Shown: positions 12,679-24,439 of the stretch, one piece after another
How the letters are laid out: every line of letters begins with the position of its first letter
How positions within the stretch are numbered: position 1 is the first letter of the stretch
Assembly: GCA_028023455.1 (NCBI GenBank)
Contig: JAQFVV010000455.1
Location: 248,001-312,000 of the forward strand
Direction: 5' to 3'
Origin: Epiperipatus broadwayi
Taxonomy: Eukaryota; Onychophora; Udeonychophora; Euonychophora; Peripatidae
Length of the DNA: 64,000 bases
Position numbers and translations under genes: made by a program
The notes under the pieces: generated by a model
Told to the model about the DNA's origin: nothing
Databases searched by the model: none
What the model saw: only the letters and a program-made list of their open reading frames with translations

Positions 12679-12890
12679 TTAATTATAAATTTATTTAAAC
12701 GTAGGTAATATTTATTAAGGTTGTATCCTCAAGAATATGCGTATAAAAATATGATAGTAGGGACCTCTACAGGTCTTAAGCCACAAGCGTAATCTTTTCT
12801 TCCAAAGATTAAGCTTGTGGTTTAAGACCTGTAGAGGTCCCTACTATCGCATTTTTATACGCATATTCTTGAGGATACAGCCTTAATAAA
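12679..12890. mobile_element. Foldback element, family FB2, copy 1
   Basis: The arms 12705-12797 and 12804-12894 are near-perfect inverted repeats separated by about 6 nt; the core is gtagggacctctacaggtct. A 14-bp direct repeat, TATTATTTTCAGTT, flanks the unit at 12665-12678 and 12891-12904, though three of those bases may belong to the element. The same element occurs at 30777-31016 with a different flanking duplication. Non-coding. Confidence 0.85.
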
Positions 12891-12904
12891 TATTATTTTC
12901 AGTT

Positions 12905-13515
12905 GTCTTTTCTTTTTTTGCTACATTATAATATTTTCATGTTCCTCTGATTTTAAGCTTTTATTATAAAAAATATAAAATACCAATTAGTTGTTGTTGT
13001 TTTTTAGTTTATTGGTATGTTAATGGGGTCCGACCCTTTGAGTAGAGCTCACATTCTATTAAGTACAAGTTTTTATTTAAAAAAAATTAGCAAATAAATG
13101 ATGATATAATTTAAACTTGAATAAGATATAGAAAAAAATGTAATGTACACATTATTATTACTGACCAACTGATTGATTAATAATATACAGATAAGTAGAT
13201 AAGAAGTTAGATAAGCATATTTATGGAATAAAGATAGCTGATGAAGGATTAAATAAATGAAAAATTGATTGTTTGTAAGGTAAATAGATAGATGGATATT
13301 TAAATAAAATAAAAGTTTAGATGTATAAATATTAATTGACAGAGAAATTGGATGGATGGATATATAGATACATAAATAAACAAATATGCAGACAAGCAGA
13401 TAGATAGATAATTAAGAGAGATGAATGGAGAGATAGAAAGATAGATAAATAAATAAATGGATGCATAGGTAGATAGAAAAATAGATAAGTAGACAGAGAC
13501 AAATAGTCAGACAAG
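12905..13515. other. No gene; decayed GATA-like sequence in the second half
   Basis: The first half is plain AT-rich DNA. From about 13160 the sequence is increasingly made of gata/ataa/gatg tetramers, a degenerate edge of the microsatellite at 13516-13687. Confidence 0.6.
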
Positions 13516-13582
<67 letters not shown>

Positions 13583-13627
13583 GTAGGTAGGTAGGTAGGT
13601 AGGTAGGTAGGTAGGTAGGTAGGTAGG

Positions 13628-13687
<60 letters not shown>
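13516..13687. repeat. Compound (GATA)n(GGTA)n(GATA)n microsatellite
   Basis: A GATA tetramer run switches to about a dozen GGTA units near 13582-13632 and back to GATA. Frames through it give only artificial I-Y-L-S and Y-L-P-T repeats. Confidence 0.95.
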
Positions 13688-13689
<2 letters not shown>

Positions 13690-14634
13690 TTTGTTTCAAA
13701 GATCTTGTAATCTTTTCTTTCCGAGTTTTATATTTTTCTCTTACTCTGTAGAAGTATTTTTTTATGTATAACATGTATATCATTGGCTAATAGAATTACT
13801 AGGCAACCTAGGATATTTCATTATCGTAGGTGGTAATAAGCTGTGACCGTTTTTTCTCATATAATTTCAAAATAAATTTGCCTCCTAGCTATCACCCCCC
13901 CCTCCCGCTTCTTTTACACTTGAACGCGCATCCTTCATCCATTCTGCATGAATTGAAAAAAGAACATACTTGTAAAGAAACCAGTTACACACATGAATTT
14001 ATTTATTAAGCAATATATTGTGAAGAAAAAATTATTATTAACTTATTTAAATTAGTTAATTATGTGATTACAGGTTTTAAATTCAATCACGTAATGCCGA
14101 AATAATAATAATAAAAAAAACAATTGAAAAATATAAAAATTGGAAATGGCAACACGCAATCAGCAAATAAAGAAAATTAATACATTATACATAAACGAAA
14201 GCGGTATTATTATAAAACTTTTAATAAGTAATCGTTCAATAAATAAATGTTAATGTAATTAGCTAATTGATTTACACTATTATATATAATATCAGGTAGA
14301 GTTTAGTAGACAAAATTGTGCAACACAGTAGAAAAATGTTTTAAAAATGAAAAACAAAATAAAATAATAAAAAAAACTCCTACTTATTTAAATTTGCTTT
14401 CAACAATAAAATTAAGTTTGTTAAAAAATACGACTGAATGATAAGCATTTACAAAAAAACGGCATTTGAAAGATATATTGATACATATTTTATCGTTTTG
14501 AACTTTCTTTCTCTTCTACAATAAATCTAAACAGATCATAATTTAATTAATGAAGTAAATATACGGATATATTTATGGTTGCTTAATCCTAAAAAATATC
14601 CTAACAATTCTATATTATCATCTTCAACTTATCG
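13688..14634. other. No recognisable feature
   Basis: AT-rich DNA with a short C-run near 13895. No coding frame, RNA gene or repeat family recognised. Confidence 0.55.
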
Positions 14635-14935
14635 ATCATTATAAGATGTTCTCTAATTTACTTCTATTTGTCTAATTTCTTCTTCCATATTATTCTAACA
14701 AAGTTTTACTTCATCTACCATCTCACATGTTGTTTCTCTCTAGGTCTTTTTCAATCGCCTAGGATCTAGTTTTTATTGAAATTTCAACTGTCCAACTACT
14801 ATCATCTCTTGTAGAGTTATGTCCGTGGCCCATTTCAGAGTCTTAATTCTTTCAATGATGGTAAGAATTCCTGGTTGTTCTATCAGCACACGTATTTCAC
14901 TTTTGATCCCTCAAAGCCCAAAACTAAACTCAAAG
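14635..14935 (-). mobile_element. RTE-type LINE 3' end fragment
   Basis: Read on the minus strand it contains ggccacggacataactctac, gatgatagtagttggacagt and aaaagacctagagagaa, the tail of the RTE ORF (G-H-x-A-R-x-D-D-x-x-W-T-V-E and K-R-P-R). The same motif occurs at 15235-15535 on the other strand and at 26220-26330. Too decayed for a continuous frame. Confidence 0.6.
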
Positions 14936-15234
14936 GTGTAAACATTTTTTGAAGTCAGAATTAACTAAAAAAAAATATATTGTTAAAATAATATATGTCG
15001 ATTGGGATCTGTATACATTATAATACAGTACATAATGCAGTATATAATGGATAAAAATAATCTTAGAATTAATTTTGGATATTCAAACAAAATATGTTCA
15101 TATGTTTGAAAAAAAATGTCTTAAATAAATGTTTTTTTACCAGTTTCATTTAATGATAAATAGAAGAGCAATTCAGAGAGAATCACAGTCATTCATGGAA
15201 GTTTGACAAGATGTATGTAGATCAAACAAGGATA

Positions 15235-15535
15235 AATAGTGAAATATTTGGGTGAAAGAACAAAGAGATATTGAAAGAACTATGACAATGACGTGAATCT
15301 GGGATGGACATTTTGCTAGAATAAATGATAATACATGGACAGTTGAAGTCTAATAAATTAGTTTCACAGATTATAAAAGATCTAGAAAAAGACCTGTGTG
15401 AGATGAATTCTATGTTGAAATGATAGAGAGAAGTGAAATTATGAATTGGAAAAATTGGATTAAATTTGAAAATATATTTATTTTGCAGTGGATTGAAAAT
15501 GAGTGAAATTGATGATGATGATATATAAATAATAT
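15235..15535 (+). mobile_element. RTE-type LINE 3' end fragment
   Basis: The plus strand contains gggatggacattttgctaga, ataatacatggacagttgaa and aaaagatctagaaaaagacc, then gcagtggattgaaaatgagt and a terminal gatgatgatgat. This is the RTE tail signature seen in full at 26220-26455. Together with 14635-14935 it forms a tail-to-tail pair around about 300 bp. Confidence 0.65.
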
Positions 15536-16055
15536 TAATGATAGTTTTTGTATCAATATCATAATTTTAAGGGAAAAGATAGGTTAAACTCGATGTCGTT
15601 TTGAATACTTTTTATCTTTTAATTAGCAGTAACCATCCTCCAGGAGATTATGTAATGTTATCCTTCTAGAAATGATAGGTTGAGTTTGAATCCTTTATCT
15701 TCTGAGACTATGGTTGGTGCTGAACTGTACAAGGCAGCACACTGTATCAAGAAGAAAAATAATGACTTCATTTTAGACTGAATATTTTTTTATCATTTTG
15801 AAACCCAATAAAATCAAGTGACCTCTCATCTACTTATTCTTAAGTATCCAAGAGGAATTACTTTCTCATTATTTTGGAGCTACCTATTGTAAACTTGACT
15901 AGTCAATGGCCATCAGATGCTATAATGCTATAAAATCCCATCCTTGAGACAGTTGTGTGCATCAATGAAGATTATAATTCAAAGTTGGTACAAATGCATT
16001 TAAGTATCTAGCAGCCAATTTTTACTTGTTTGTACTGAGAGTAATAAGATGGTAT

Positions 16056-16091
<36 letters not shown>

Positions 16092-16785
16092 TATAACATA
16101 TATATATATATATTATGCAAATGAACTATTCTGGATTTCAAACCTTTTTTTAGCTTTCAGATTATTAGCTCTAATAGTATAAAGGGGTAAAATATACTGA
16201 TATAATAGATATGCTACATAACAAATTCAAATTTTACACATCAAATGGAGCCACTAAATCTGTATTGAAGACGCTTGTCATAAATAGAAAAATTCAAATA
16301 AAGAATTTTCATTATTAATTAGAATTTGCAATTTAAAAACATCAATGCCACAATTTATTAAAAATCGAAAAAAATCGAAACATTTTCACTCTTTGCAAAT
16401 TAAAAAAAAAAAAAAATCAATCTCACAAGTTTCACCATTTATTACCATTTCAAAACAATTTACTCTCAAAACAAACCACTTTATATGTAAATAAGTAAAT
16501 AACTCCGATTATATGTAACTGAACAAAAAGTAATTGAAGCTTCTAGTGAGTTATATTATGTTTGCAATTCTATCACAACCATCCACCAGCCTAGAAATCA
16601 GATCAACCTCTCAGACCATTGATACATTAGAAACATACTTTTTGACATAATTCATATAGCACATGTTACAATTCAACTTTATATACACATTATTTCTAGA
16701 GAAACTCCAAACTTAATTTTTATATATACATTAATTCCAATTCTATCACATATTATTGAAGCATATAACTAAAGACATATGAAAC
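15536..16785. other. No gene; includes (AT)n at 16059-16114
   Basis: A B-box-like gagtttgaatcc lies near 15683, too isolated to call a SINE. Two AT runs lie at 16059-16114. The rest is unrecognised AT-rich DNA. Confidence 0.5.
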
Positions 16786-16789
16786 GGAT

Positions 16790-17050
16790 AAATGATCACC
16801 AAGATGTGCATTTTGAGCTGAACCAGCACTCATCAGTTGGCCCAGATCACAATCTCTTACACATATCTTCATTATTTGTTCAGTATATATCTAGATAGCA
16901 AATTACTATTAATTTAAATGAGATGTTTCAAATTTTCTGCAGTACAACTTTAATATAAACAGCTGTAATGGAAATGTATTAACTGTTACTAATCATTTAT
17001 CAACCTAGACATTATCACTAGCTCAAATATGTTTTTTTAAAGTCTTATTT
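16790..17050 (-). repeat. SINE-A fragment, minus strand, plus associated repeat
   Basis: The core gagctgaaccagcactcatc followed by agttggcccagatcacaatc matches the reverse complement of SINE-A. The sequence after 16955 matches the direct repeat at 10240-10300 and 10580-10640. Confidence 0.65.
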
Positions 17051-17365
17051 AACGGATAATGTGTCAGCAATGGCATAGAGTATCAGCACCTGATTTCCTT
17101 GCCCACGTAGACATATGAATTAAAACTGACAATTTATTTTCAAAAAGAATGTTTACAATTAACATTTAGACAAGCAGACATTTTGACATTCGGGTTTGGT
17201 TCATGCAAACAAAAAAAAAAACTTCATGATACCAAATGACTAAGTATTTCTTTTTCTATCACTTGCCATTAATATATGAGTGTTGAAGAAATTTTCCCTG
17301 CTTATTTCAAAATATATCTGACTGCTATTTTATTGCATTCTTGCATTTCATAATATTTCTTAAAG

Positions 17366-18886
17366 CAGTGGTCGGAAAATGGTATCTGTGGTGTAATTTT
17401 AATGGTCCGCAAAGAAATTCAGATATTATTTAAATTCGTTAAATTCATTTAACAAAATTTTTAAATAAAAAAATAAATTTTGTTTAAGCTGTAAAATAAA
17501 ATAATATTGAGTGAAAAAATCTTAAAATTTTTGACTCCTTTCACAATGACCTACTTGTGTGAAAAAATATTCTCAACTGTTACAACTATTAAAAACAAAT
17601 ATCGTTCACAGCTTGAAATAGAAGCTCCTTTACATGTTGCAGTGACATCATTGGAGCCAAGGATTAGTAAAATAACAAAGATCATCAAATATGGCACTAA
17701 TTTTTAATATATATTACCGTTATTAGTTTTGTGTTAAAATTAAAATTCTAAATATATATGTATATCATATTCAATGCTTGTATAAATTCCTACATTTAAA
17801 AACCCTTCAACTGTTTATTGCACCTGAGAACCATCCATGTGCCATCTTTCAGCCAATTTTGACCGCAGAATCGCCATTTTACACTTATTTGTAGAAAATC
17901 GCATATTTAAAATTTTAGTTCTAAAAAAATCCACATTTGGCCCTAATTTTTGAAAAAAAAAATTAATTTTTTTATTGCTCTCTATTGTTACATAGTCCAG
18001 CCTCCAAACTTCGGCTATTGTCCACTAGACATGGTTTACTGTCAAATTCAGAAATCAAACCAAACTCTTGTGAATGTTTTATGCTTTCGCAATAGATTTT
18101 GAATGTAAATAAATATATTTCACGTAATTTTTTACATTGATAATTAAGTTTTTACATTAATCTGCTTAAATATAAACTTTGATTTGAAATTTTTAAAATT
18201 TTAGAAGAAAAATAATCAAGAGAGAGATAATAGCTTTTGGATACTATACAAGTGACAGCTATTTTGCATATGAATGAAATCCGATGTTCTTGAACAATGA
18301 AACTATTTTTCATAAAAATGTAAGTGTTTTATTACTACTTTTTACATTTTTTAACTAATATAGTTTCTATAATGATTAATAATGAGTGCAGATATAGATT
18401 TTTATTTTAAATATTGAATTTTAGATAAGAATAAAATGACAAAAATTAATAGTCAGATATCGCAATTTCTAAGTCAAAAAAAAAAAATCACCAGGAGCGT
18501 CACTTAATGATTGGTTGAAACATAATTCTTTTGTTTTACCACTGGATATTTTTGAAATGTTTTTTCTTGTATTTTTCTTTAGTTATTAATATTATTTTTA
18601 ATTTTTTGTTATATTTTACCAATTTGAATGCGAAATAAATTGATTTTAGAAGCTAAATTAAAACAGTTCTGTTTATTGAGGGTTTATAATTTTTGAATAA
18701 AAGCATACTCCAAATGTAATTGACGAATAGCATTATGTCAGACTTTTATGTACTTGACCAATGAAATTCATTCCAAGGTTTTTGATAAAATGCACCAGGA
18801 AAACAGTTAAAAATTATGTTAGTGGTCTGCAATATCTAAAACATTACTGACTGCTGTTCCGCAATATCTAAAAGGTTGTTGACTGT
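17366..18886 (+). mobile_element. Probable internally deleted hAT element
   Basis: The left end CAGTGGTCGG resembles hAT (Charlie-type) terminal repeats and is followed by the family-like segment atggtccgcaaagaaattca. A 10-bp direct repeat, TTTCTTAAAG, flanks it at 17356-17365 and 18887-18896. The right end (gttgttgactgt) pairs only weakly with the left terminus, and its subterminal sequence contains two copies of gcaatatctaaaa. A transposase C-terminal remnant sits inside at 17507-17707. hAT elements duplicate 8 bp, so part of the 10-bp match may be coincidence. Boundaries are inferred. Confidence 0.45.
17507..17707 (+). pseudogene. hAT/ZBED-like transposase C-terminal dimerisation region
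   Basis: The frame reads FTMTYLCEKIFSTVTTIKNK and continues YRSQLEIEAPLHVAVTSLEP then RISKI before its stop. This closely follows the C-terminal hAT dimerisation motif of the ZBED5/FAM200/SCAND3 group, in which T-Y-L-C-E..F-S, K-x-K-Y-R-S-x-L and L-E-P-R-I are conserved. All upstream catalytic sequence is missing, so this is about 65 residues of a protein normally several hundred long. The frame is open from a non-ATG context to a natural stop. It pairs with the BED fragment at 2252-2478 as a remnant of the same transposase group. Confidence 0.8.
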
Positions 18887-18896
18887 TTTCTTAAAG

Positions 18897-21224
18897 AATT
18901 CTATAGCAAAGTATTTTCCAATGAAGATACTGCTTTGGCATTTTTAGAGCAACAATGATCTGATGAATGAAATTCGTGGATCATGAAATACCTATAAGTG
19001 TATTAATTACATTTTTGAATCTTACATTCCATTTATAAAGGCAAAAACGAATGGGTTTGTTGGAGTTGGAGATTTTACAGTACTATAATATCTAATATCA
19101 ATTGATTAATTAAATGTTTTAAGGATATATGTAGATTTTTTTTTTTAAAAAAAAAAAAAAAAGGAAAATATATATATGTATAAAATGTTTGTGTTTAGGT
19201 TGTGATTGTTTGTAATAGAAAAGGGGAGTGGGAGATAAGGTAAATTTTTGGTTATAAATATATTTTGTAAAATATTTTGTAATTTTTAATTTAATATTTT
19301 ATAAATATATTTGGATTATGTGATATTTATTATTATATATATTTTATTGTAGTGTACCTTGAAAAAGACTATGAAATAGTCTAAACGTTGGATTTCTTTA
19401 TCATTGTTATAGTCATATAAAAAGCAAGTTTTAAAGAGGAGTTTGTATGTTTTATTTCTATATTGGATATTTATGAACTATTTTGGAAAGAAGAACTGTG
19501 TGATTGATATATTAAATTATTTTATTTTACTTAAAATTATAATTGATAATTATAGATAAGAAAACATACTTAATTGATCTTGGATACTCTCATCAATACT
19601 ATAGAAGACAAAATTATTTTGAATTAATTTTATTTTTTTTGACTATAAGTTTACATATATAGTCGAAACACTTGTAAATTATTTGGTAATAATATTTTTA
19701 CTTCAATTATGTTTATTTTTTTTTAACTAGGATTGATTGCCTAACATCCTGTTTCTATTTCATTATCTAATTATCTAAGATTGAACGGTTAATTTTATTT
19801 TTAATTTTATTTATTTGACATTTAAGAATTTTTATTATTTCATATTACGTTGCTAAAGGCCAGAAGTTGGATATTAAGTCAAACTCAAATTGACCATTTT
19901 TTTACTCGTGTATTTTTTCCCCCTGAGAATTGACAATCTCATTTCTTAGAATTATTTTCCTAGATGTCATTTTTAGAATTATTTTTTTAGATATCTTACT
20001 AGAAAAAAATAACAAATTACTACATTTTTCTTTCTTCTTATAATATTTTTTTTATCAATAAATTACTTAATATTTTAACAAATTCTAAAAATTGTCAATA
20101 ATTAACGATAAGAGTCTAACTTTAAGAAGGATTGATGAAATAAGCAAACAATTTTAGATCGAATTGAAAAAAAAACACCCCATTGCCAACATAGACAAAC
20201 AATTAAATAGGGTACCAGTTATGCACATCAACAAACCGTGCCACAAAAAATTGCGTAATATTGAACGTTATTTTCCGAGGAATGCTTTTTTTAGAAGTAA
20301 TTAATATTAAAAGTAAGGGTTTGAAAAGATGAATTTTTAATAGATATTTGCCAGCTCCTCTATTTATTTATTTTTGGTGAATTGGATTCAACTTACCTTC
20401 CAATAATCTCTTCTCTAGAAAAGAAGTAGAAACTTAAATCTTTTTACAAAATCAAACAAGTAAAACTATCACGTGAGATTTTAATCTACAACTAAAAAAA
20501 ACGCTTGAAGAAGCAAAATCCTGTGGATAAATCATAAATTAAATGAGAGAGAATATTTAAAATGTGTGAATATATATATATTTGAAAAACAAAATGGTTA
20601 TGGAATCCCCCAAATAAAAACTCTGAGAAGTCTTGGATTGTGGTTTTACTAATAGAATTATATATTTCAAGGCTTTAAAATGAGCATAATGGATTTAAGA
20701 AAGAAAGTAAAATAATCGAATGGTTTATTATCTGAAAGGTTCATAAAAAGTTCAAGCACCGGAAATGATAGATCTGGAGTTTCCGTCTATAGACCTTGAC
20801 TTCCGCCATTGCACTAAACTTTTCAAGATTACAAACAGGAAGTGATCATAGGTTAGTGAGATGTAAAGTATGGGCTAACGCTAGCCTAGAAAGACGATAA
20901 GTTATTAAAAATATCATAAAATCAAAAATTTTAAATAAAAAGATACATTCGTCTAATTTTCTTTTCAAATGCAATTCAGCTTTCAAATTTATAAATACTT
21001 CATCCGTATTTTTCTTGTCAAATTTTGCTGATTGTTTGGTTTCGTCAGAAATGTTTTACACAAATTCAGTAAAATAAACAAAATTTAAAAAGAAAAATAT
21101 GAATAAAGAAGTATTTATAAAATTAATAATATTAGTCTTAAAGTTTATGAAGATAACATTTTACTTATAACTGGATGTTAGATATGTCTATTATTTAAAA
21201 TTAACTGTTAAATGTTTTTAGAAA
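18897..21224. other. No recognisable gene
   Basis: AT-rich DNA with T- and A-runs near 19138-19165. The only structured item is the hammerhead-like motif at 19356-19387. The segment 20740-20890 has higher GC but no frame or repeat match. Confidence 0.5.
19356..19387 (+). other. Hammerhead-ribozyme-like core, degenerate
   Basis: ccttgaaaa is followed by a perfect hairpin, gactat-gaa-atagtc, then taaacg. This resembles C-U-G-A-N-G-A / stem II / G-A-A-A with substitutions in the core, including the G12 position. No PLE coding remnant was recognised nearby. Confidence 0.3.
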
Positions 21225-21580
21225 ATTTCAAACTTGATTTAAACTTTTCAATTACATTCGACTGTTAATAATAGCAATAGCATGCAGGTTAGTATATAGA
21301 ACAACCTTTCAAATGGTATTATTTTCTACTCTTCTTCAAGTATTATTGGTCTGATCAGTGACAATACTAGCAAGGAAATCTGGTCAAACCAGCCTCACCT
21401 AAAGAAGTGAGGCGAATATAACAAATATGCAATCCCATGGTAATATTTTCAACCCATGTGTTATTAGTAACATTTTGAATGCATTTGAAAAGTTTAAGAT
21501 TTGAATTTTACTGAAGATATCCAACAATTATTTATAGATGATGGAAACCATCTAATATATAATCCCAAATAAAATGCCAT
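21225..21580. mobile_element. Two PLE tails in head-to-head inversion
   Basis: 21225-21380 is a minus-strand PLE tail (complement of gctagtattgtcactgatca, cttgaagaagag and tatatactaacctgc). 21455-21580 is a plus-strand tail (tgttattagtaac, attttgaatgcattt, gaagatatccaac, atagatgatggaaa). The same pieces end the elements at 29700 and 46380. Between them is a small perfect hairpin, gcctcac/gtgaggc, at about 21391-21413. Confidence 0.55.
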
Positions 21581-22055
21581 GATCATAAAATTTCAGATAA
21601 TCAATTCTATCAATTACTAAACCATAGTGAATTATCTACATAGAAGTGGCCAAGCAAAAGAACAAATTGTATTTAGAAGTGATTTTATCATTAATAAATT
21701 ACATACTCTAATATAATAGATACAGAATATAATAATGAATGCAAATTAACTTTTTCCAATTAATTTGTAGATTATAAAATAATGTTGAATTTAGAAGCAC
21801 TTCTAAAATAATTAAAGATTTAATAGGTCATGGTATAGTATTGCCAAATTCTTAAAAAGCTTTTTATTAAATGAGGAAAACCTGGTGGTTAAACTACATA
21901 GAAACATTAAGAAGAGTAATGTTATTAAGGGTGTTCACATACATGACTTTATCCTAAACTTTTATGACATCTGTTTTATAGGAAGAAATTAGCTAATGAA
22001 AATGGACAGCAAATAGAATAAAAATAAATGGACAATACTTAATTTATTTACAATT

Positions 22056-22634
22056 GTGTATACAAATGAGCTTATCAATGCTAAATATAATAAAAGAGTG
22101 ATTGATAATGTCATTAGGAAATTTACTAGAGGGCTGATTCATGAGCTGAAACAAAATAAACCCTGTATCTTGCTTCCATATATTAGAAATATTCATAGAG
22201 ATTTGCATACAATTTTTTGTTCCAATTTTAGTGTGTTTTTCCGATCACCTCCTAATCTTAACAGGAGTATAAACAATTTAAAAGACTATATTCTTCCAGT
22301 ACACACACAGCAAGCGGTCTACAAGATCGTGTGTAGCGATAACAATTGCCCAGCTGCATATTTTGGGGAAACGAAGGCATCAGTCCAGACAAGACTGTCC
22401 TAGCATATATGTGCATATAACAAAGCCTGGGGGGACCCGTCTCACCCCTCTATTTTTGTACAGCATTCATTGGCTGTGGGCCATCAGTGCAGGCCAGATA
22501 GGCCAAGTGTGTTGTGTAAAGAGTGACATGATCTGTGGAGGAAGGTGAAGGAGGCATGTTATATCATATCAGATGAACACAGAATGAACAAAAAAGAATC
22601 ATTTTATGCCATATCGAAGAAATGGCAAGTTTAA
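22056..22634 (+). pseudogene. PLE linker and GIY-YIG domain, partial
   Basis: An open frame at 22056-22403 (115 codons) reads CILLPYIRNI, then FFRSPPNLNRSINNLKDYIL, PVHTQQAVYKIVCSDNN and CPAAYFGETKASVQTRLS. These are the PLE linker (L-P-Y-x) and the GIY (VYKI.C) and YIG (YFGE) motifs with the following arginine (TRL). The frame ends at TAG, and homologous sequence continues to about 22634 with later stops. No RT domain lies upstream, so it is 5' truncated. It differs from the PLE copies at 28.9 and 45.8 kb and probably belongs to another PLE lineage. Confidence 0.8.
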
Positions 22635-22710
22635 ACATTCTTATCCTGATTAGCATATTTTGCCTATTTTGCATATTTGCACATCGTGGAAAATTAAGAG
22701 ATTTTATACT

Positions 22711-22745
22711 TCTTGAAAATGAAGGTTATACCTTCGAAAATGTTA
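22711..22745 (+). other. Hammerhead-like motif downstream of GIY-YIG remnant
   Basis: tcttgaaaat is followed by a perfect stem, gaaggt-tat-accttc, then gaaaatgtt. That is a decayed C-U-G-A-N-G-A / stem II / G-A-A-A arrangement about 80 bp past the PLE coding remnant. Hammerhead motifs are known in PLE terminal repeats, so the position is what would be expected. Core substitutions make it unlikely to cleave. Confidence 0.45.
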
Positions 22746-24207
22746 GAAGAATCAACAAAGTTTGTCATTTATGTTTTGATTTGATTTATATATAGTTTTG
22801 CTTTCCGAATTATATAAGTGTGTGCATTTCTAATATTAACGCAAATATTAAGTTTTTACATATAATAATCAAGAAAATGTTGCAATAGTTTTAGATGAAA
22901 TGGTAAAACAAATGTTCAATGGTTATTTGAAAAGAAGAATTAAAACTGATTGTAAAAATTTAACATCATGATGATAGGAAAACCAATCATAAAATTAAAA
23001 TTGAATAGGCTCTTTGGATAGAAATTATTTGGATATCAAAAGAAAATATATTCTTAGTTGCATAAGGGACTCTAATCAAAGATGCTTTTCCAAATGGATA
23101 ATTTACTAATACGAGATTCAGCTGCTTATTACAAAAGCAATATGAAACTTCTGTTAACATAACAAAGTGTTCAAAAATGTGCTCAGATTAAGTGATAAGA
23201 GAGTGAAAGCAACATTTCAAAGCTAAAAAACTAAAATTGAGATGAACTGTATTTATAGTTAGAGGAGAATGATAAAAGATGAACAATTGAAATCTTACAC
23301 AGAATATTACGAAATTATGAAAATCGTAAAAAGTGGCTACATTTGAACTGGATCATTAGACTCTTTGTAGCTTAATTGGAAAATAGAAATTGTAGATTAA
23401 AGAAACTACATTAAATTCACATACAATTTCATCTTGCAATAAGCTTACAATGACTGAAAAATGTTTTTGAAACTCTCACATATATTAAAAATAAAGGGAT
23501 TAAATATATATCATTCATGGATGGAGATATTCAAAAAATGAACAATTGGGAATATGGAGATTAATGACATATCAGACAAAGGGGCAAGATTAGATTTTCA
23601 ATGTAATGAATGTACAAATGTAGATAATTCAGATTTATGCCCCAACAACTTCTCATTGTAATGAAGAAGTAAATGATTTTTATATAGATGTACAAAATAC
23701 TTTTAATCAGACACCAAACAACATTTTAAAATTGTCACAGGGAAATTTATTGCTAATATTGATATGACTAAAACGTAAAAGTGCTCAGCAAAATTAGGTT
23801 ATAATTGCAGAAATAAGAGAAGATACAGACTTGTGGAATTTGCAGAAAAAAAAACCTATACATTATTTATTCTTTCTTTGCAAAAAAAATGCTGAATGAT
23901 ATGGGCTTTGAATAATCCAAATGAAGATATATTACAATCTGATTTAATTGATTAATAAAAATATGTATTTCAAGATTTTAATAAATTCAACACAGGAAAT
24001 AAGAATTGATTTGTAGGTAAGATAGTGTAAATAGAAAACAAAAATTATTAAAAAAAGCTAATCTTCAGAAACATTCCAATGAATTAAAATTAAAACTTGT
24101 AAATCGTTTTAAAATCTTAATATATTTTGAAAATGTTTGAGATTTGAATGAAATCAGTAAGAACATTCAGATATGAATGACATAATACAATTGTGAGAAA
24201 ATATACT

Positions 24208-24290
24208 TTGACATTTTTTTTTCATATGCCATAGCATCGGCCGGGACATGAACCCATGCTGCGATGATATGCTAATAACAACTGCAACAA
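24208..24290 (-). repeat. tRNA-derived SINE remnant
   Basis: On the minus strand, catgggttcatgtcccggcc resembles a B-box, followed by gatgctatggcatatgaaaa and an A-rich tail. The same element is better preserved at 62369-62475. It lies inside LINE A. Confidence 0.55.
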
Positions 24291-24439
24291 AAATAAGTGG
24301 TATAAAAAGCAACAATTCATCAATAATTTTGTATTAAGTCAAATAAATGTAAGAAGAAAGAGATAAATATGAAAATATATATAAATGTTCCATTATGAAA
24401 AATTGAATATTTAGAGTTTTAGAAAAATTAATATCAGTA

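Noticed and set aside
12679-12890. Rho-independent terminator or microRNA precursor
   Set aside because: The stem-loop has target-site duplications and a second copy in different flanks, so a mobile element explains it; the arms are longer than a typical microRNA hairpin.
13332-13783. Frames of Y-L-S and Y-L-P-T repeats
   Set aside because: Produced by the GATA/GGTA microsatellite.
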